Below, one piece after another: positions 32,186 to 44,446 of a stretch of 64,000 nt of DNA; position 1 is the stretch's first letter; the number at the start of each line of letters is the position of its first letter. Location: contig NC_063049.1 of NCBI RefSeq assembly GCF_018812025.1, positions 9,207,537 through 9,271,536 of the forward strand, read 5' to 3'. The stretch is from Megalobrama amblycephala. Its lineage: Eukaryota > Chordata > Actinopteri > Cypriniformes > Xenocyprididae. Position numbers and translations under genes: made by a program. The notes beneath the pieces were generated by a model, which did not search any database, was not told where the DNA came from, and was given only the letters and a program-made list of their open reading frames with translations.

Positions 32186-32510
32186 TGAACGAGACGCTAC
32201 GTCATATGATGTTATGGGAACCTTCTGCGTGATTGCGTCGTGAAGCACTCTTGTATCTAACCAATGATGAGACGAGAACGCTAGCTTCTGGATTATGGCT
32301 GAAGCAAGATGCTCACAGGTATGCCGGGGATACGGCAACGCAACGTAGCGTCTCGTTCCCTATTCAGGAAACCAGGGTTACACAAGTAACCCGAGACGTT
32401 CCCTTTCATGGAAACTATCGATGCCACGTCATATGATGTTATGGGAACACTGTCCCAACTACGTCGTAGAACCAAGTACCTGTCTGTTGTAGACAGAACT
32501 GAGCACCTGT

Positions 32511-35081
32511 CTATCTTGTAGACAGAACTGAGGACCCCGGAGTGGAGCCTACGTCTAGGTTGTAAAACCTAATAAATGTGTGCTGGGATGACCATCCAAC
32601 TGAATCACATATGTCAGTAATGGATACTCCTGACATTAACCCTCGGGGGTCTGAGGTATTTTTGGGCCCTGGAGAAGTTGAGACATGCCCTGACATTTGT
32701 GCTTTTTTCAGTTGTTCATAAGCATATTAATGACAAAAGTGTCATTACACTGTATTCAGCACAAACTAGGCTACAATAATATGTGAGGAACATGCATGTA
32801 CATGTTTGTGCTTTTGAAGGAATAACGTTTATGCGTGGTTATTGAAAAAACAAAAAACTTAAGTCACTGAAATAAGGCCAAAAAAAATATATTAAAACTG
32901 TGTTCACAAGGATTCTGGGTATTGGAGGTTGTAGACTAGAGTTTTTGCTTCAGAATGAAGTAAAAATTATCATTCCTACTCCTTCATATAAAACAATAGA
33001 GAGATTTAAATTTTCTAAGACACTTTTGGTCAAGAAACACGGTATGCGGGGAGGCGTGAATCCTCATGTATAATGGGTGATTCTCACCTGAGAAGACAAA
33101 AGAATTGAATAATAATGACCTGAAATGACTTGCATATTAATGAGGCCTTTCAGTCAGGTAGGCTGTGAAAAAAACCCTCTGTGATCATGCTGATAACAGG
33201 ATTAAAGTCCACTCAGGACAAAAAAAAAACATGATTTTTGTGATCTCATGCATGCACGTATTATTGCACATGATATGAAGAAAATTTTGTATAGGCCTAT
33301 GTTAAATTACACTACCAGTCAAAAGATTGAACACATTGCCATTATAATGTTTTTAAAAGAAGTCTCAAGTCTCTAACCAAATAATGGTTTTCTATTTTAA
33401 TATACTTTAAAATATAATGTATTTCTGTGATGCAAAGCGTCTGAACATTCCTACCTCTAGGGCATTTCATATAGGCTACTATATTTGTTATATTATAGAG
33501 CCTAAATGTTGATGTGCAGTTGACAAACTATACATCATTAAAAAGATCTAAGACTCAAGCTTCACATTTTGACTCTTAAAATCTTATATTGACCATACTT
33601 TCTTAATATGCTTAAAAGCATACACATTTGGAGAAATATTGATGGATTCTCATATGTTTATATCAATTTTCTATACAGAGGAGTAATATTTATTATTCTA
33701 TATTTATTGTCATTATTATGAGCGCTGGATGCTGTGTTTTTAATTCATACTTGAGCCAGAGGGCGCTCTGCCCCTTTTGTCCACAAATGCCTCAGTAAAA
33801 GAAGAGGCATATCATGTGACAATCAAGGAACTAACAGAGGCAAGAGATCGCTAAATATGGCTATTCAAAACACTTTTCAAGACAATAAATACACGATTGA
33901 GATGATGTATGCATGTATTGACTCTGAATTTGCGTCTGAATAGCGCTCGCTCCGTGGGCGTGGCCGCATTAGCAGATAATGAGCTGAATCACGGACTTCT
34001 GACATGGCTCTCTTTTCATACAGATTACATAAACACAGAAGGTTTGTTTTCGATTTGACTTACATGTTTTAAAACCTGACATCTTAACGTTTTTTTAGAC
34101 ATGAGTGTAATTTTTTTGTCATTAGTATTCACTAAGTTACAGTTCATTTTCTAAGAACTATCAGATTGGACTTCGTTCAGAGGGAGACGAGAGATCACGC
34201 ATCATGTTAGTTTTCTTTATTTTACAAAAAGCACAACATTTTGTTTTTACTCTAAGTGTGCACAAATAAAAGAAGATATTCCACAGATTAAAATGGTGTA
34301 TAACTCTTAATTTTATGTGCAACATTGACGGAGTATTTTTTAGTCTCTTTCACACTGATAAGAAAAAACCACGGTGGTATCCCCGGCGATACCTTCAGAC
34401 CTCAGAGTGTTAAGGCCTTTGAGGCCGCCATACCCCTAGTAGCGTGGACACGGACAGCTAATGGAGATGGGTGTCCAGCCGCCTCATAAGCAAGTGAGAT
34501 AGCCTCGACCACCCACTTGCTCATTCTCTGTTTAGATGCTGGGCCTCCTTTCTTAGGAGACCCGTAACACACAAACAATTGATCTGTTTTAGGCCACAGG
34601 GCAGCTCTGTGAACATATGCATCTAAAGCCCTCACTGGGCAGAGCAGACTGAGTTTCTCCTGATCCGAAGTTGTAAATGTAGGAGGATAGAAGGCCAGAA
34701 GTACGATGGGACCCGGGACGTTGGTGGGGACCTAGGCACATAGCCTGGTCTAGTGTGCAGGAACGCTTTGACCATTCTAGGTGCGAATTCCAAACACAAA
34801 GGAGCAACTGTAAGTGCTTGAAGATCTCCTATTCTTTTATGTGATGAAATAGCCAGTAGAAATATGGTCTTTAGGGTGAGGAGTTTCTCTGAAACTTCCT
34901 CTAGTGGTTCGAAGGGAGCCTTAGCTAACCCTTCTAATACCACAGCCAAGTCCCAGGCCAGAGTCCTTGTACGTACTGAAGGCCTCAGCCTCAGAGTACC
35001 ACCGAGGAAGCGTTTAAAAAAGGGAGGTCTCAACCTACCAAGGAATCCCCCAGAGGAGCATGGCCAAAATGGCTGCAACAT
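32511..35081 (-). pseudogene. DIRS tyrosine recombinase remnant, split by a 1.77-kb insertion
   Basis: The first part (35081-34632) has LRPSVRTRTLAWDLAVVLEG, LAISSHKRIGDLQ and PGYVPR. The next (34635-34410) has TDQLFVCYGSPKKGGPASKQ and the H-x-x-R box HATRGMAAS. After the insertion at 32640-34409 the frame resumes as GVSITDICDSVGWSSQHTFI with RFYNL, the tyrosine position. The insertion and a frameshift near 34.63 kb inactivate it. Confidence 0.88.
32640..34409. mobile_element. TTAA-targeting non-autonomous element (piggyBac-like), copy 1
   Basis: Flanked by TTAA at 32636-32639 and 34410-34413. Read outward, the ends begin CCCTCGGGGGTCTGAGG and, from the right, CACTCTGAGGTCTGAAGG. The recombinase frame is cut exactly at the TTAA. 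It is 1770 bp and non-coding. Related copies lie at 51152-52686 (inverted) and 57618-58203 (truncated). Confidence 0.85.
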
Positions 35082-35205
35082 AAACCTTCAAGGTTGAAGG
35101 GGATAAAACCTCTGAGAACTTGTCTTGGAGAAACTGAAGCACAAGGCTAATAGAAGAGTGGACAAGGTCCACATTGCTTTGTCTACACCAAGTAGGGAAC
35201 AGTTT

Positions 35206-36142
35206 TCATTTATACACATACAACTTCATCGTGGAATGAGCTCTGGAGTGGAGTATGGTCTCCACAACCTCAGTTGGGAGACCAGCATCTATGAGCCTGG
35301 CTCCCTCAGAGGCTAGGCCCACAGTCTCCGTAGTTCTGGGCGTGGATGAATTATCATGCCGCCCGCTTGAGACAGGAGGTCCTGCCTGAGAGGAAGCTCC
35401 ATCAGGGAGCCGTCTAGAAGTGACACTAGGTCTGAGAACCATATTCTGGTTGGCCAGTACGGGGCTATCAATATTAGACTGACCCCTTCCTGGTGTGCTT
35501 TCTCCAGAACTCCCGGGAGCAGAGCGAACGGGGAAATGCATACAGACGCAGCCTCGGCCACATCTGTACCATGGCATCCAGACCCAATGGTGCTGGATGA
35601 GATAGGGAGAACCACAGTGGACACTGGGTTGAGTCCCCTGAAGCAAATAGGTCGACTTCCGCTCTACCAAAGTTTTCCATTGTGAGCTCCACCACCTCGT
35701 GGAGTCTCCATTCCCCGGGCCTCGGCCCCTGCCTCGACAGGGCGTCTGCTCCCACATTTTGATGCCCTGGGATGTAAGCTGCTCTCAGTGAGAGGAGCTT
35801 CCCATGGGCCCACAGGAGGATCCGACGGGCCAATCTGCATAGTTGGCGAGACCGCAGACCCCCCTGATGGTTGACATGAGACCACCGACATGTTGTCTGT
35901 GCGGACCAACACATGGTGGCCCTTGGGTCGGGGAGGAAGTATTTTACTGCAAGAAATACCGCCATCATTTCCAGCCGATTTATGTGCCAGGAACTCTGAT
36001 GGTCCTCCCAGAGACCCTGAGCTGAGCAACCACTCATGATCGCCCCCCAGCCCGTGAGGGAAGCATCCGTCGTAAGCATTATGCGACGACAAGGAACCCC
36101 CAAAACAGGTACTTGGGACAGGAGCCAAGGCTTTTTCCACAC
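35206..36142 (-). pseudogene. DIRS RNase H and C-terminal block remnant
   Basis: RNase H motifs TTDASLTGWGA, HINRLEMMAVFLAVKY and NHQGGLRSRQ are followed by AAYIPGHQNVGADALSRQGP and the block VDLFASGDSTQCPLWFSL. At least one frameshift lies near the C-terminus (35474-35757), where IAPYWPTRIWFSDL continues in another frame. Confidence 0.88.
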
Positions 36143-36160
36143 GACCAGAGCACGAAGACA

Positions 36161-37286
36161 TCACCGCGTGACTTTGATTGTGCGAAAAGGATTTCCCCTC
36201 GGAGAAAAGCCCTGGTCCTGAGCCACCACTGCAAGGGTCTCATGTGCAGCAGGCCTAAAATGTATCCCGTTGGACGCAGCTGCCATCAGACCCAACAGTC
36301 TCTGAAACTGTTTGACAGTGAGTGACTGGCCTAATTTCACCCCATTCACGGCTGAGAGAATGGAACTCACACAAGCAGGAGACAGGTGTGCCTGCATCGT
36401 GGTGGAGTCCCAGACTACCCCTAAGTAGTTAGTAGTCTGAGCCGGAACCAGCACACTTTTCTTGGCATTGAGCCTCAGCCCAAGCTTCTTCATGTGGGAC
36501 AGAACAACATCTCGATGTTGAGCTGCCAGCTGCTCCGATTGAGCTATAATCAACCAATCGTCAATATAATTTAGCACGCGGATGCCCTGGAGTCTCAGCG
36601 GAGCCAGGGCTGCATCCCCGCACATCGTAAATGTTGGGGGGTGATAAGGATAGGCCGAAAGGAAGAACCCTGTATTGGTAAGCTTCGCCCCCGAAAGCGA
36701 ACCTGAGGAACTTCCTGTGCTGAGGATGGATGGACTCATGAAAGTAAGCGTCTTTAAGGTCTATCGCCACAAAATCAGTCCTCGGACCTGATCTGTGGGA
36801 TAATCTGTTTGAGTGTTAGCATCTTGAACTTGAGCTTTTGTATGAATCGATTTAGCACACGTAAATCTATAATAGGACACAGTCCTCCATCCTTCTTTGG
36901 AACAATGAAGTATCGGTTGTAAAACCCTGACAGCTTGCTGGGAGGAGAACCCCTTCTATAGCTCCTTTTTGCAAGAGCGTCATAACCTCCTGTTCCATTA
37001 CCAGAGACTGCTCAGGGGCCACCACCGTGTGAAGGACCCCATTGAACTGGCGTGGGCAAGACCCGAATTTGTAACCATTTTCTATTGTGAGCAGCACCCA
37101 TTTTGAGATATTTGGGAGAAGTTTCCATTCTGCCAGAAAATTTACTAAGGGAACCAGTCTCTCAAAACTGGCCTCTGGTGTTTTTTGAGCACTTGACTCG
37201 GCGCCCTGAAATGGCAAACTGGCAAGGAACAGCCAAATCAAGTGATGACCGACCCTCCGAGGAGGCCGCTGCGCCCTGAAGCACAC
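36161..37286 (-). pseudogene. DIRS reverse transcriptase remnant
   Basis: Pieces in different frames: an N-terminal RT part (FLAEWKLLPNISKWVL, 37286-36867), then AIDLKDAYFHESI and LPFGLSLSP (36770-36561), then GIRVLNYIDDWLIIAQ with the YIDD catalytic box and LGLRLNAKKSVLVPAQ (36739-36161). Frameshifts separate the pieces. Confidence 0.88.
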
Positions 37287-37680
37287 TGGGTGGCAGGGTT
37301 AGCAGAACGGCCCCCTGAGGGCACTCAGGAGGGGTGGATACCATATAGTGTGATAAAGAACCCTCTTCGGAAGGGGGCTACCTCGAATGTCTCACGCCAC
37401 TGGCGTCAGGACCTCTTTGAAGCCTTCTTGGTGATAATAACAGTACGCAGATTTGTCTTACCTCACAAAGACTTCAGCTGTGTCGCCTGTCCCGGTCCCC
37501 AAGCTTTCTGCGGGGGAGCAAGGGTGGCAACACTTTTTTTTTTTGGATGAACGGTCAGACAAGTGCCCTGAAACAGCGAGCCGGCAGGGAACAACTGAAC
37601 TGACTACTCTATGACCCTCCTCTTCTTGGAGGATCACTGGAAACTGCTGCGCCCCGAAGCACACGAGGTGGCAGGGTTAG
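37200..37680 (-). repeat. Duplicated segment within the DIRS relic
   Basis: A stretch of about 115 bp (CCCTGAA...TGCGCCC(T/C)GAAGCACAC, GGTGGCAGGGTTAGCAGA) occurs near 37203 and again near 37565, about 360 bp apart. It lies just upstream of the RT remnant. Confidence 0.7.
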
Positions 37681-38221
37681 CAGACCGGCCTCTTTTCCTT
37701 TAAATTCCTGACAGGCTGAATATATTAGAATACAAAAAGAATTATAGCTCGTAATAGTTTGCAAGGTGTTATAGGGAAAGAGAGAAAGAGAAACTCCCAT
37801 CTGCTCAGTTCCCTCCAAATATATATAAACACATTATATACAATATATACTACGTGCACGTAATCTATGCGTAGCCTCAGCAAACGCGAGATCCGAGCCG
37901 TATATTCTTTATTGCAGGCTTAATCCACGCGCTGCCTTGGCAAACGCGAGATCCGAGCCTTGCGTTAGACTTTTATTCCCTCGAGAATAAAGCCAACAGG
38001 AGTGGAGCTAAAAACTTCCACTAGTGCATTTCTTTCTTTACACTTCGGGACATTTTTATGAATGAACCCTGTCAGCTGCTTACTTTATTTTTGAACTGAC
38101 TTGCATGCTCCACTCCCTAAATTCAGAAAGATATTTGATTTAATTTCGCAGTTAAATCGAGAAAATAATCAGACAAGTATATCACGGTCTGAATATTTCA
38201 AATAAACAATAGTCATGGCTT
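37681..38221. other. Non-coding part of the DIRS relic
   Basis: A 60-bp tandem duplication (CAAACGCGAGATCCGAGCC at about 37881 and 37940) is the only structure I see. There is no recognisable gag here, so this may be another insertion or very decayed sequence. Confidence 0.5.
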
Positions 38222-38630
38222 TCAAACACAACTGAATCGTTTTTGATGTTGGAATAATAAACGTGTGATTTTGGAACATGATATGTGTGTGAGATGGCGA
38301 GTCCTCAGATCGATATCTGTGAAATACCGGTTCCTCAACCCGGGGGAAGAAACCGCAGAGCATGCTTCCACCTGGGAAACGGCACTGAACCTGGCAGGTA
38401 AGGGCAGAGAAAGGGCGGCGCCCGTCTCTAACCCTTCTGACAGATCCACTTTACACAGTGTCCTGAGAGTGAGTTTTTCACAGTGCACACAGACAGCTCT
38501 CTCGAGAGCTGCCTGGGCATGCTCAACTCCCATTCAACTGCTGTTTTTCTCCATAATACGTGTCTTTTTTATATATAAATATATGGATTGGTGAGATACT
38601 CTTGTCCTCAGATGAAGAGATCGTGACTTG

Positions 38631-39378
38631 CAATGTTGGGGAGTAGTTAACTACATGTAGCGGCGCTACTAGTTTAACTACATTTTTCAGTAGCTTGTAT
38701 GTAGTTCAGCTACTTTTAAAACAATGTATAGTGAGACATTTAAAATTTTAAGTCATTTTACAAATAATTGGAATAGAATTTCAAAAATATTGCTACAAAT
38801 ATTCTAATATTTGTCTAGTCTGCATTTACATTGCTTATTATTATTATTGCATATTTTTGTCCTGTGTTATGGTTATGGTAGCAATTTTTAGTGTAAATCC
38901 TGCATTTATATGTAGAAATATTCTGAAACTGTAGAGTGCAATTGGTTGTCAGTCCTCTCATAGCATGATAAACAAAACCTATATTAAAATTCTAAATGTA
39001 TTATTTATAAAGTGTGCAAACAGTGTCAGTGTGAGATATAGGCTACATTTGAGTATTGTATCTTTTGATATAGTTTACAAAATAAAACAGTACGCTTTGA
39101 AATCATAATTGCAGTGCATTGCTTTGTTTTAAACATCTTACTTAAACATTATTCATTAAGAGTTATCCAGTTATTTGTAATAAGCTATGTCATTAAAAAA
39201 AAAAAAAAAAAAAAATAATCAAAGTAGTTTCAATGTAGCTAGCTACTTTTTGATAGTAACTTGTAGTGTAGCTAACTACTTTTTCAAAAGGGTAGCTTGA
39301 CTGTAGTTTAACTACTTTAATTCATGAATAGCTAGTAGCTTGTCAAACTACAGTTTTAGAGTAGCTTCCCCAACACTG
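38631..39378. mobile_element. hAT-type MITE with 8-bp target duplication
   Basis: It starts CAATGTTGGGGAGTAGTTAA and ends TAGCTTCCCCAACACTG. The exact 8-bp duplication GTGACTTG lies at 38623-38630 and 39379-39386. An 8-bp duplication with CA(G)TGTTGGGG ends is the hAT signature. Sub-terminal GTAGCTA/TAACTAC phrases repeat at both ends. Non-coding, 748 bp. Confidence 0.9.
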
Positions 39379-39386
39379 GTGACTTG

Positions 39387-40311
39387 TTTATGTAATAACA
39401 AACAACACCAAATAAGACACACAATAACACAGAGCGCTTGCTGAAGACAACAGAAGCTTGTGTTCTTTGTTCTGGGTATGCTAAATTGAGCATGCATTAT
39501 AATATTACAGATACATTAATTTCCCTAGTTAATTTGTGTTAGGCCCATCTGTAAGATTATGCAGCAGATTTATTTATTTATCAGTTTGTTTTGTGTTACA
39601 GTATGTGTCAAGTTGCAGAAAAGTGCCTATTACAAGTGTTATGTCTTCACTGCTCATTATCACACTACAATAAAGATTACTTGTCAAATAAATAAATGAG
39701 CCTGAAATCATTTTGGTTCACGTGTAGAGATTACAGTGACATGAACCAGTAAAAATGACTTCCAATAATCCTGAAAATGGGTAAAGGACAGAAGAAAGTC
39801 GTATTTGGAACGACATGGGGGTGGTTAAATTATGATGACAGAATTTTAATTTTAGGTGAGCTATCCTTTTAACTAAAAGCACAACCGACACTTTTCCAGA
39901 GCAAAGTTTGTTGCAGACGCACGTAACCCTTTTCAAGTTTGTATTTGGTTTGCAACAGGTAATTTTAGTGTATGATTAAGCTATTTTGAGTGAAAACTGA
40001 CGACTCATTCATTGAACAATGAGTGAAGGAGGAGTGTAAGTTTCGTTTTCGCTAAACAGGATCCTTCTAGTGAACAGAAACCTAGAAAATCAGTGGGTTT
40101 ATCAGTCTCATTCTGATCGCTGATTTCACTCTGCGGGTTCGAGAGGAGACGCATCAGGACCACATAAAAAATAAAAAAAAAACACTGAAGATAGGAGATA
40201 ACCGCATGTAGAAGTAGGTACTAAGTTTTTGAAATGTTACTAATATAAAACAATACTAACCACAATACAACATAAATTATTTGTATTATACAATTATATA
40301 GGGCTACTGTA
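39387..40311. other. Intergenic: one MITE end, no gene
   Basis: At about 39790-39875 lies a solitary right end of the 54017-54707 MITE family (GGAACGACATGGGGGTG...TAGGTGAGCTATCCTTT). The rest shows nothing recognisable. Confidence 0.6.
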
Positions 40312-40985
40312 TCCCAGCAAGCAATAGCCGTCATTTCACCGTCTCGGTTAACTATAGACCCGATATAGTCCGGCTATGTGTAACCCACTTTTAGCCAAAA
40401 TAATCTTTCATTTGGTTACATGTCGTTTTTGCCAAAATAACTTGCGAGTTGTGTGATATTGCATCATGTAAGTGAAGTCAACAGTGATTACAAGGTGTTT
40501 GGTTTCACATCTTTGACATGTTATATTGTGTAGGCTGTGCGTAGCCACGATTTAGTTCGTAGTAAGACCGGCTATTTGTAGCCCCCATATAGTCAATCCT
40601 GATTTATTGTAGTTTTTGGACAGGAAGTGCATGAGATGGTTGATATCTCATCATGTTCGCAATGTCAATGATTTCTACAAGATTTAAGTGGCATTTCATG
40701 ACATGGTCTATATGTAGTCACGATTTAGCTCTGAATTGGATAGGCTATGTGTAGTCTGCTTTTAGTCCACCCGGCGAAATCGAGGCAATTTATAGTCTAG
40801 TTTTTACGGCTTGGCTATAGCCCTGATTCAGACCAATGAGTGTAACCAAAATAGTGTTTATTTTCGACCACAAAGCTTGTGGGATTCTTGATATGCTTGC
40901 ATTTATACATAAATATGCAAGTATAATATACATTTATATGCAAGTATATATTTGAAACAGCATATTTTTGCTGTCACACAATCCT

Positions 40986-40991
<6 letters not shown>

Positions 40992-41054
<63 letters not shown>
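40992..41054. repeat. (TA)n microsatellite
   Basis: About 31 uninterrupted TA units inside the TIR element. Confidence 0.95.
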
Positions 41055-41057
<3 letters not shown>

Positions 41058-42034
41058 GGTATAGCCAAACCATAATTTAATTATAATTATATACCACACA
41101 CATATATGACTATTTAATTTTAAGTTAATTTAAACATTTACAATTCTCAACCGCTAGATGGCAACTGTGGCTCTACTGAGACATGACCACTGGCAACGCG
41201 AGACTTGAACGTTAGCTCTCGATCACTGTTGCCAGATCTCGCGATAAACATTTCCGCATTTTACAACCGTTGGAGACGGCAAGCAACAGCAAATGTTAAA
41301 GCAAATTCTTTACTGCTTTTGGTCATGTAAGTATCTGTGTTTTTCATTTTGACATGTGTTTATTATTTATGTACATTATGTGTAGGAACCGTGACATTTT
41401 AGCGGGTAACAGTGCAGACAGTAAAACGTGGTTAGATTAACATACATGCACATGTACTGTAGTGTTTCCTTGTGCCCTAAAACTCTGTAATTATCTAAAT
41501 ACAAGGGGGTAAACATGAAACCTGTGCACCCTACTATTATTTGTTATGGAAGCCTTGTATATCTTTTAATCTTTTGATCATTATGGCATAAAAATATGAG
41601 TTTTTGATTTGGCAAGGCAAGTTTATTTTGTATAGCACATTTCAACAACAATGTTCAAGGTAATTCAAAGTGCTTTACATAAAACATGGAATTTATGGAA
41701 CTAAAAATTAATCAGGTTGTTTTATAAACCAAAAAATATTGTTAACATTTTTTATTTAACTTTTTTTTTTTTGTCAATGTTTTATATTTTTATTATGTTA
41801 CACTTTGTAATTTTCTTGTAATGTTTATTTGTATTGTATTTGTAAAATTTAATTTATTTATTTTTTTATCATTGTGCATTATCTTGAGTTCTTTTTCTAA
41901 ATAAAACCTTTTATATTTAATTTGTTTGGACGGATTGTCATTTATGAGAACCTGTTATATTTAAGTGAAAAGAATCCTTTAGCCATTATTTTGTTGTCTA
42001 TTGCATGTATAGATGTAATCATTCATTAGTAGTG

Positions 42035-42445
42035 TAATTGATGACTAGTCTATTTTTGGGTTATGGTTAGACGTCTATTAGATTTTCACTGACAGCCCAA
42101 ATTCAGCCTTATTTTAGCCTAGACCCATATGCACCGTCTATTAGACATATGTAGTCGTCTAATAATCGTCTAATTGATGACTAGTCTACTCTTGGGTTAT
42201 GGTTAGACGTCTATTAGATTTTCACTGACAGCCCAAATTCAGCCTTATTTTAGCCTAGACCCATATTCACCGTCTATTAGACATATATATGTAGTCGTCT
42301 AATAATCGTCTAATTGATGACTAGTCTATTTTTGGGTTATGGTTAGACGTCTATTAGATTTTCACTGACAGCCCAAATTTTGCCTTGTTTTAGCCTAGAC
42401 GGCCGGGCTATGTTTTGACGGCTATTAGACGTCTAATAGACATAA
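42035..42445. repeat. Tandem repeat, about three units of 136-140 bp
   Basis: TAATTGATGACTAGTCTA recurs at 42035, 42171 and 42311. Each unit carries GGTTATGGTTAGACGTCTAT and GCCTAGACCCATAT. Palindromic TAGACGTCTA and AGACGTCT motifs occur in every unit. Confidence 0.9.
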
Positions 42446-42464
42446 AATTGCTTGCTGGGATGTA

Positions 42465-43973
42465 GCCTATAATAAAAATCGCATTTTGATTTTTAGCTAT
42501 TTAACACGAAACTGAATAATCTATTTCACATAGGCTAGAAACATTTCTTATTTTGTCTTCTGGAAAACATGTCTTTACAAAATACCTTAAAAAAGAAAAG
42601 AAAATCAATATAGCTATATATAGCGGCACACACCAATTGTTGGGGTTCAAGCTCTTTAAGATCTTGCATGAATTTCAGAGATAAAAAGGACCGTTTTTAA
42701 TATCCTCTCCTACCTATCCTGAATGCTTAATATATTTTGAAATGTTATTTTATTTTATTTTATGTTAATTATTGTTCTATAGAATAGGGAGTTTGAGAGA
42801 TTTGTACTAGTTCACTTAATTTTTTTTAAAACATCTCAAAAATATTATATAGGCCTATTTTTAAAAACACATCGCATAATATAGGCTACAGTCATTTAAA
42901 CACATGTAAAATGTGATAGCGCCTCCTGGTGTAATGTGTAGCCTTCTTGAACATCAGTAAATGTTTGCACATTTTGTAATAGTTGTGATATGAGTCACTC
43001 AGCTCAGTGTAAAAAGATGAATAAATGTTAGAAATCGGCAAACAGTCAGAAAATGCTGGAAAATCGAAGAATGCAGGAGCTGGAGGATTTTTCTGAAGAA
43101 CAGTGGGCAGTTAACTGCTGGGACAAACAAAGGACTCATGAGCAACTATCACAAAATATGAAAACAAATTCGTCATAGATCATCCAGGTAACAACACATG
43201 GTATTATGAGTCAAGTGTGCAGTATGTACACATTTGAACGTTTCAGTTGATTAAATTCAATAATTATTTTCTCTTGTGGACTGTATGGAAAAATTATTTA
43301 GGGCAAAATGCAAATTTTTATGTTCCTTCTTATTACTTTTTTAAATGATTAACATTTTGCAGATTCTGCCAGGTGTATGCAATCTTATGAGCAGAACTGT
43401 GCTTTAGCTGACTTGTGCTGATATTCGGTAATGCGATATATCGCGATAATTAATATGCACGATATTGTTATCGTGGGCACTTCAAAATACCGTAAATAAT
43501 AATTTATTACCAATTATTATTTTTTTTTTTTTTATAATGCAATTAAGAATACTTTCCCCATCAATCGTATAAAATGCACAACACCGCTGTATTCTGCATC
43601 AAAGGGACACGCTCTTGTTTTTCAGATGTAAACAAGCCCAATGTGCACAAGAAGCACATGGCGGAACGAGTGAAGGAGACGAGCTGAATGAAAGTGCACG
43701 TTCACTCTCTGACAGCAGAGGGCGCTGATGGAACAGCAGAATGCAGCGGTTACCCCGGAAACCCCGCAAACAAAGCTTTTTAAACAAGTTTTTAAAATGC
43801 TTCAAACAGCCATTCATTTTTTGTAATCTCAATGTTGTTCATCACAGCACCAAATACTTAAAAGGCTTAAGACTTAGACTTAAAGGGCTATTTATTTTCA
43901 AACTTAAACATTTTTATATTTTAATCTGGACTACAACATGCACTAATGATTAGAAATTATTTGTTATTGTTCA
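42465..43973. other. Intergenic: MITE fragment, no gene
   Basis: Around 43425-43520 there is a fragment rich in GCGATATATCGCGATA, a phrase typical of a fish MITE group also seen at 50645. The following 250 bp (with CAGAGGGCGCTGATGG) probably belong to it. Open frames of 70-77 codons at 43599-43953 overlap on both strands and are not supported. Confidence 0.5.
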
Positions 43974-44276
43974 GTAAAACTTTGAGACATACGGCTTCAT
44001 TAGTTAACATGTTAATTCATTATCACTAAACTGACAATGAAAAATACTTATAAAGCATTAATTATTCTTAGTTAATGTTAATTTCTTAGTTACTGTTTAA
44101 TTACATTACTAAAATCAAAAGAACTTATTTAATGGACCTGAGATAAAACTAACAATGATCAGTTGTATTTCTTAACTAACATTAACAAAAAAAATAATAC
44201 TTTCTGTAACAAATGTAGCTATTGCTCAATCTTAGTTAATGCATTAAGTAATGAGCCCTTATTGTGAAGTGTTACC
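43974..44276. mobile_element. Decayed MITE (GTAACACTT type)
   Basis: The left end GTAAAACTTTGAGACATACG and right end TTATTGTGAAGTGTTACC are imperfect inverted repeats. TTAGTTAATG phrases occur inward of both. Non-coding. Confidence 0.6.
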
Positions 44277-44446
44277 TGTTGTTCTTTATTGCCTAATTCT
44301 TTTGCATTTTAATCTGTTTGAAAATTGTACTTTATATATTTTTTGTGTATTGTATTATTGTATTTAAACATTCAGAGTTCTTTTTGTTATTACAAAATAG
44401 TTCTTAAACCTGTTAAGTTTTTTTTTTTTTTTTTTTTTTTTAACAG

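Larger units (their letters stand above)
32189..38533 (-). mobile_element. Decayed DIRS retrotransposon, split by a TTAA element and lacking its 5' end
   Basis: The order on the minus strand is gag remnant (38533-38222), RT (about 37286-36161), RNase H and C-terminal block (36142-35206), recombinase (35081-34410, continuing 32635-32511), then terminal sequences. At 32336-32450 a string (TAGCGTCTCGTTCCC, then GTAACCCGAGACGTTCCC) is complementary to the outer end at 32189 and forms an internal complementary region like that of 18307-18419. The matching 5' terminal repeat is not found near 38.5 kb. It is a different subfamily from the intact copy, since the frames diverge strongly. Many stops and shifts. 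Confidence 0.88.
40312..42460. mobile_element. Unclassified 2.15-kb TIR element with sub-terminal tandem repeats
   Basis: It starts TCCCAGCAAGCAAT and ends ATTGCTTGCTGGGA, with the 4-bp TGTA at 40308-40311 and 42461-42464 as a likely target duplication. The left sub-terminal part repeats phrases such as CTATGTGTA(A/G)(C/T)CC and GATTTAGT; the right part is a 140-bp tandem array rich in TAGACGTCTATTAGA. It holds a TA microsatellite (40992-41054) and a LINE-tail-like fragment near 41610 (GGCAAGTTTATTTTGTATAG). No transposase frame. I could not place the superfamily. Confidence 0.7.

Noticed and set aside
40330..40860. Repeated TATAGTC/GTAGCC phrases considered as a tRNA-derived SINE
   Set aside because: No A and B box pair or A-rich tail; fits sub-terminal repeats of the TIR element.
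43599..43953. Possible small gene just upstream of the sacsin-like start
   Set aside because: Overlapping frames on both strands within MITE-like sequence (GCGATATATCGC, GAGGGCGCTGATGG); no motif.
44418..44446. Long T tract as a transposon tail
   Set aside because: It directly precedes AACAG and a well-phased exon, so it serves as a polypyrimidine tract.
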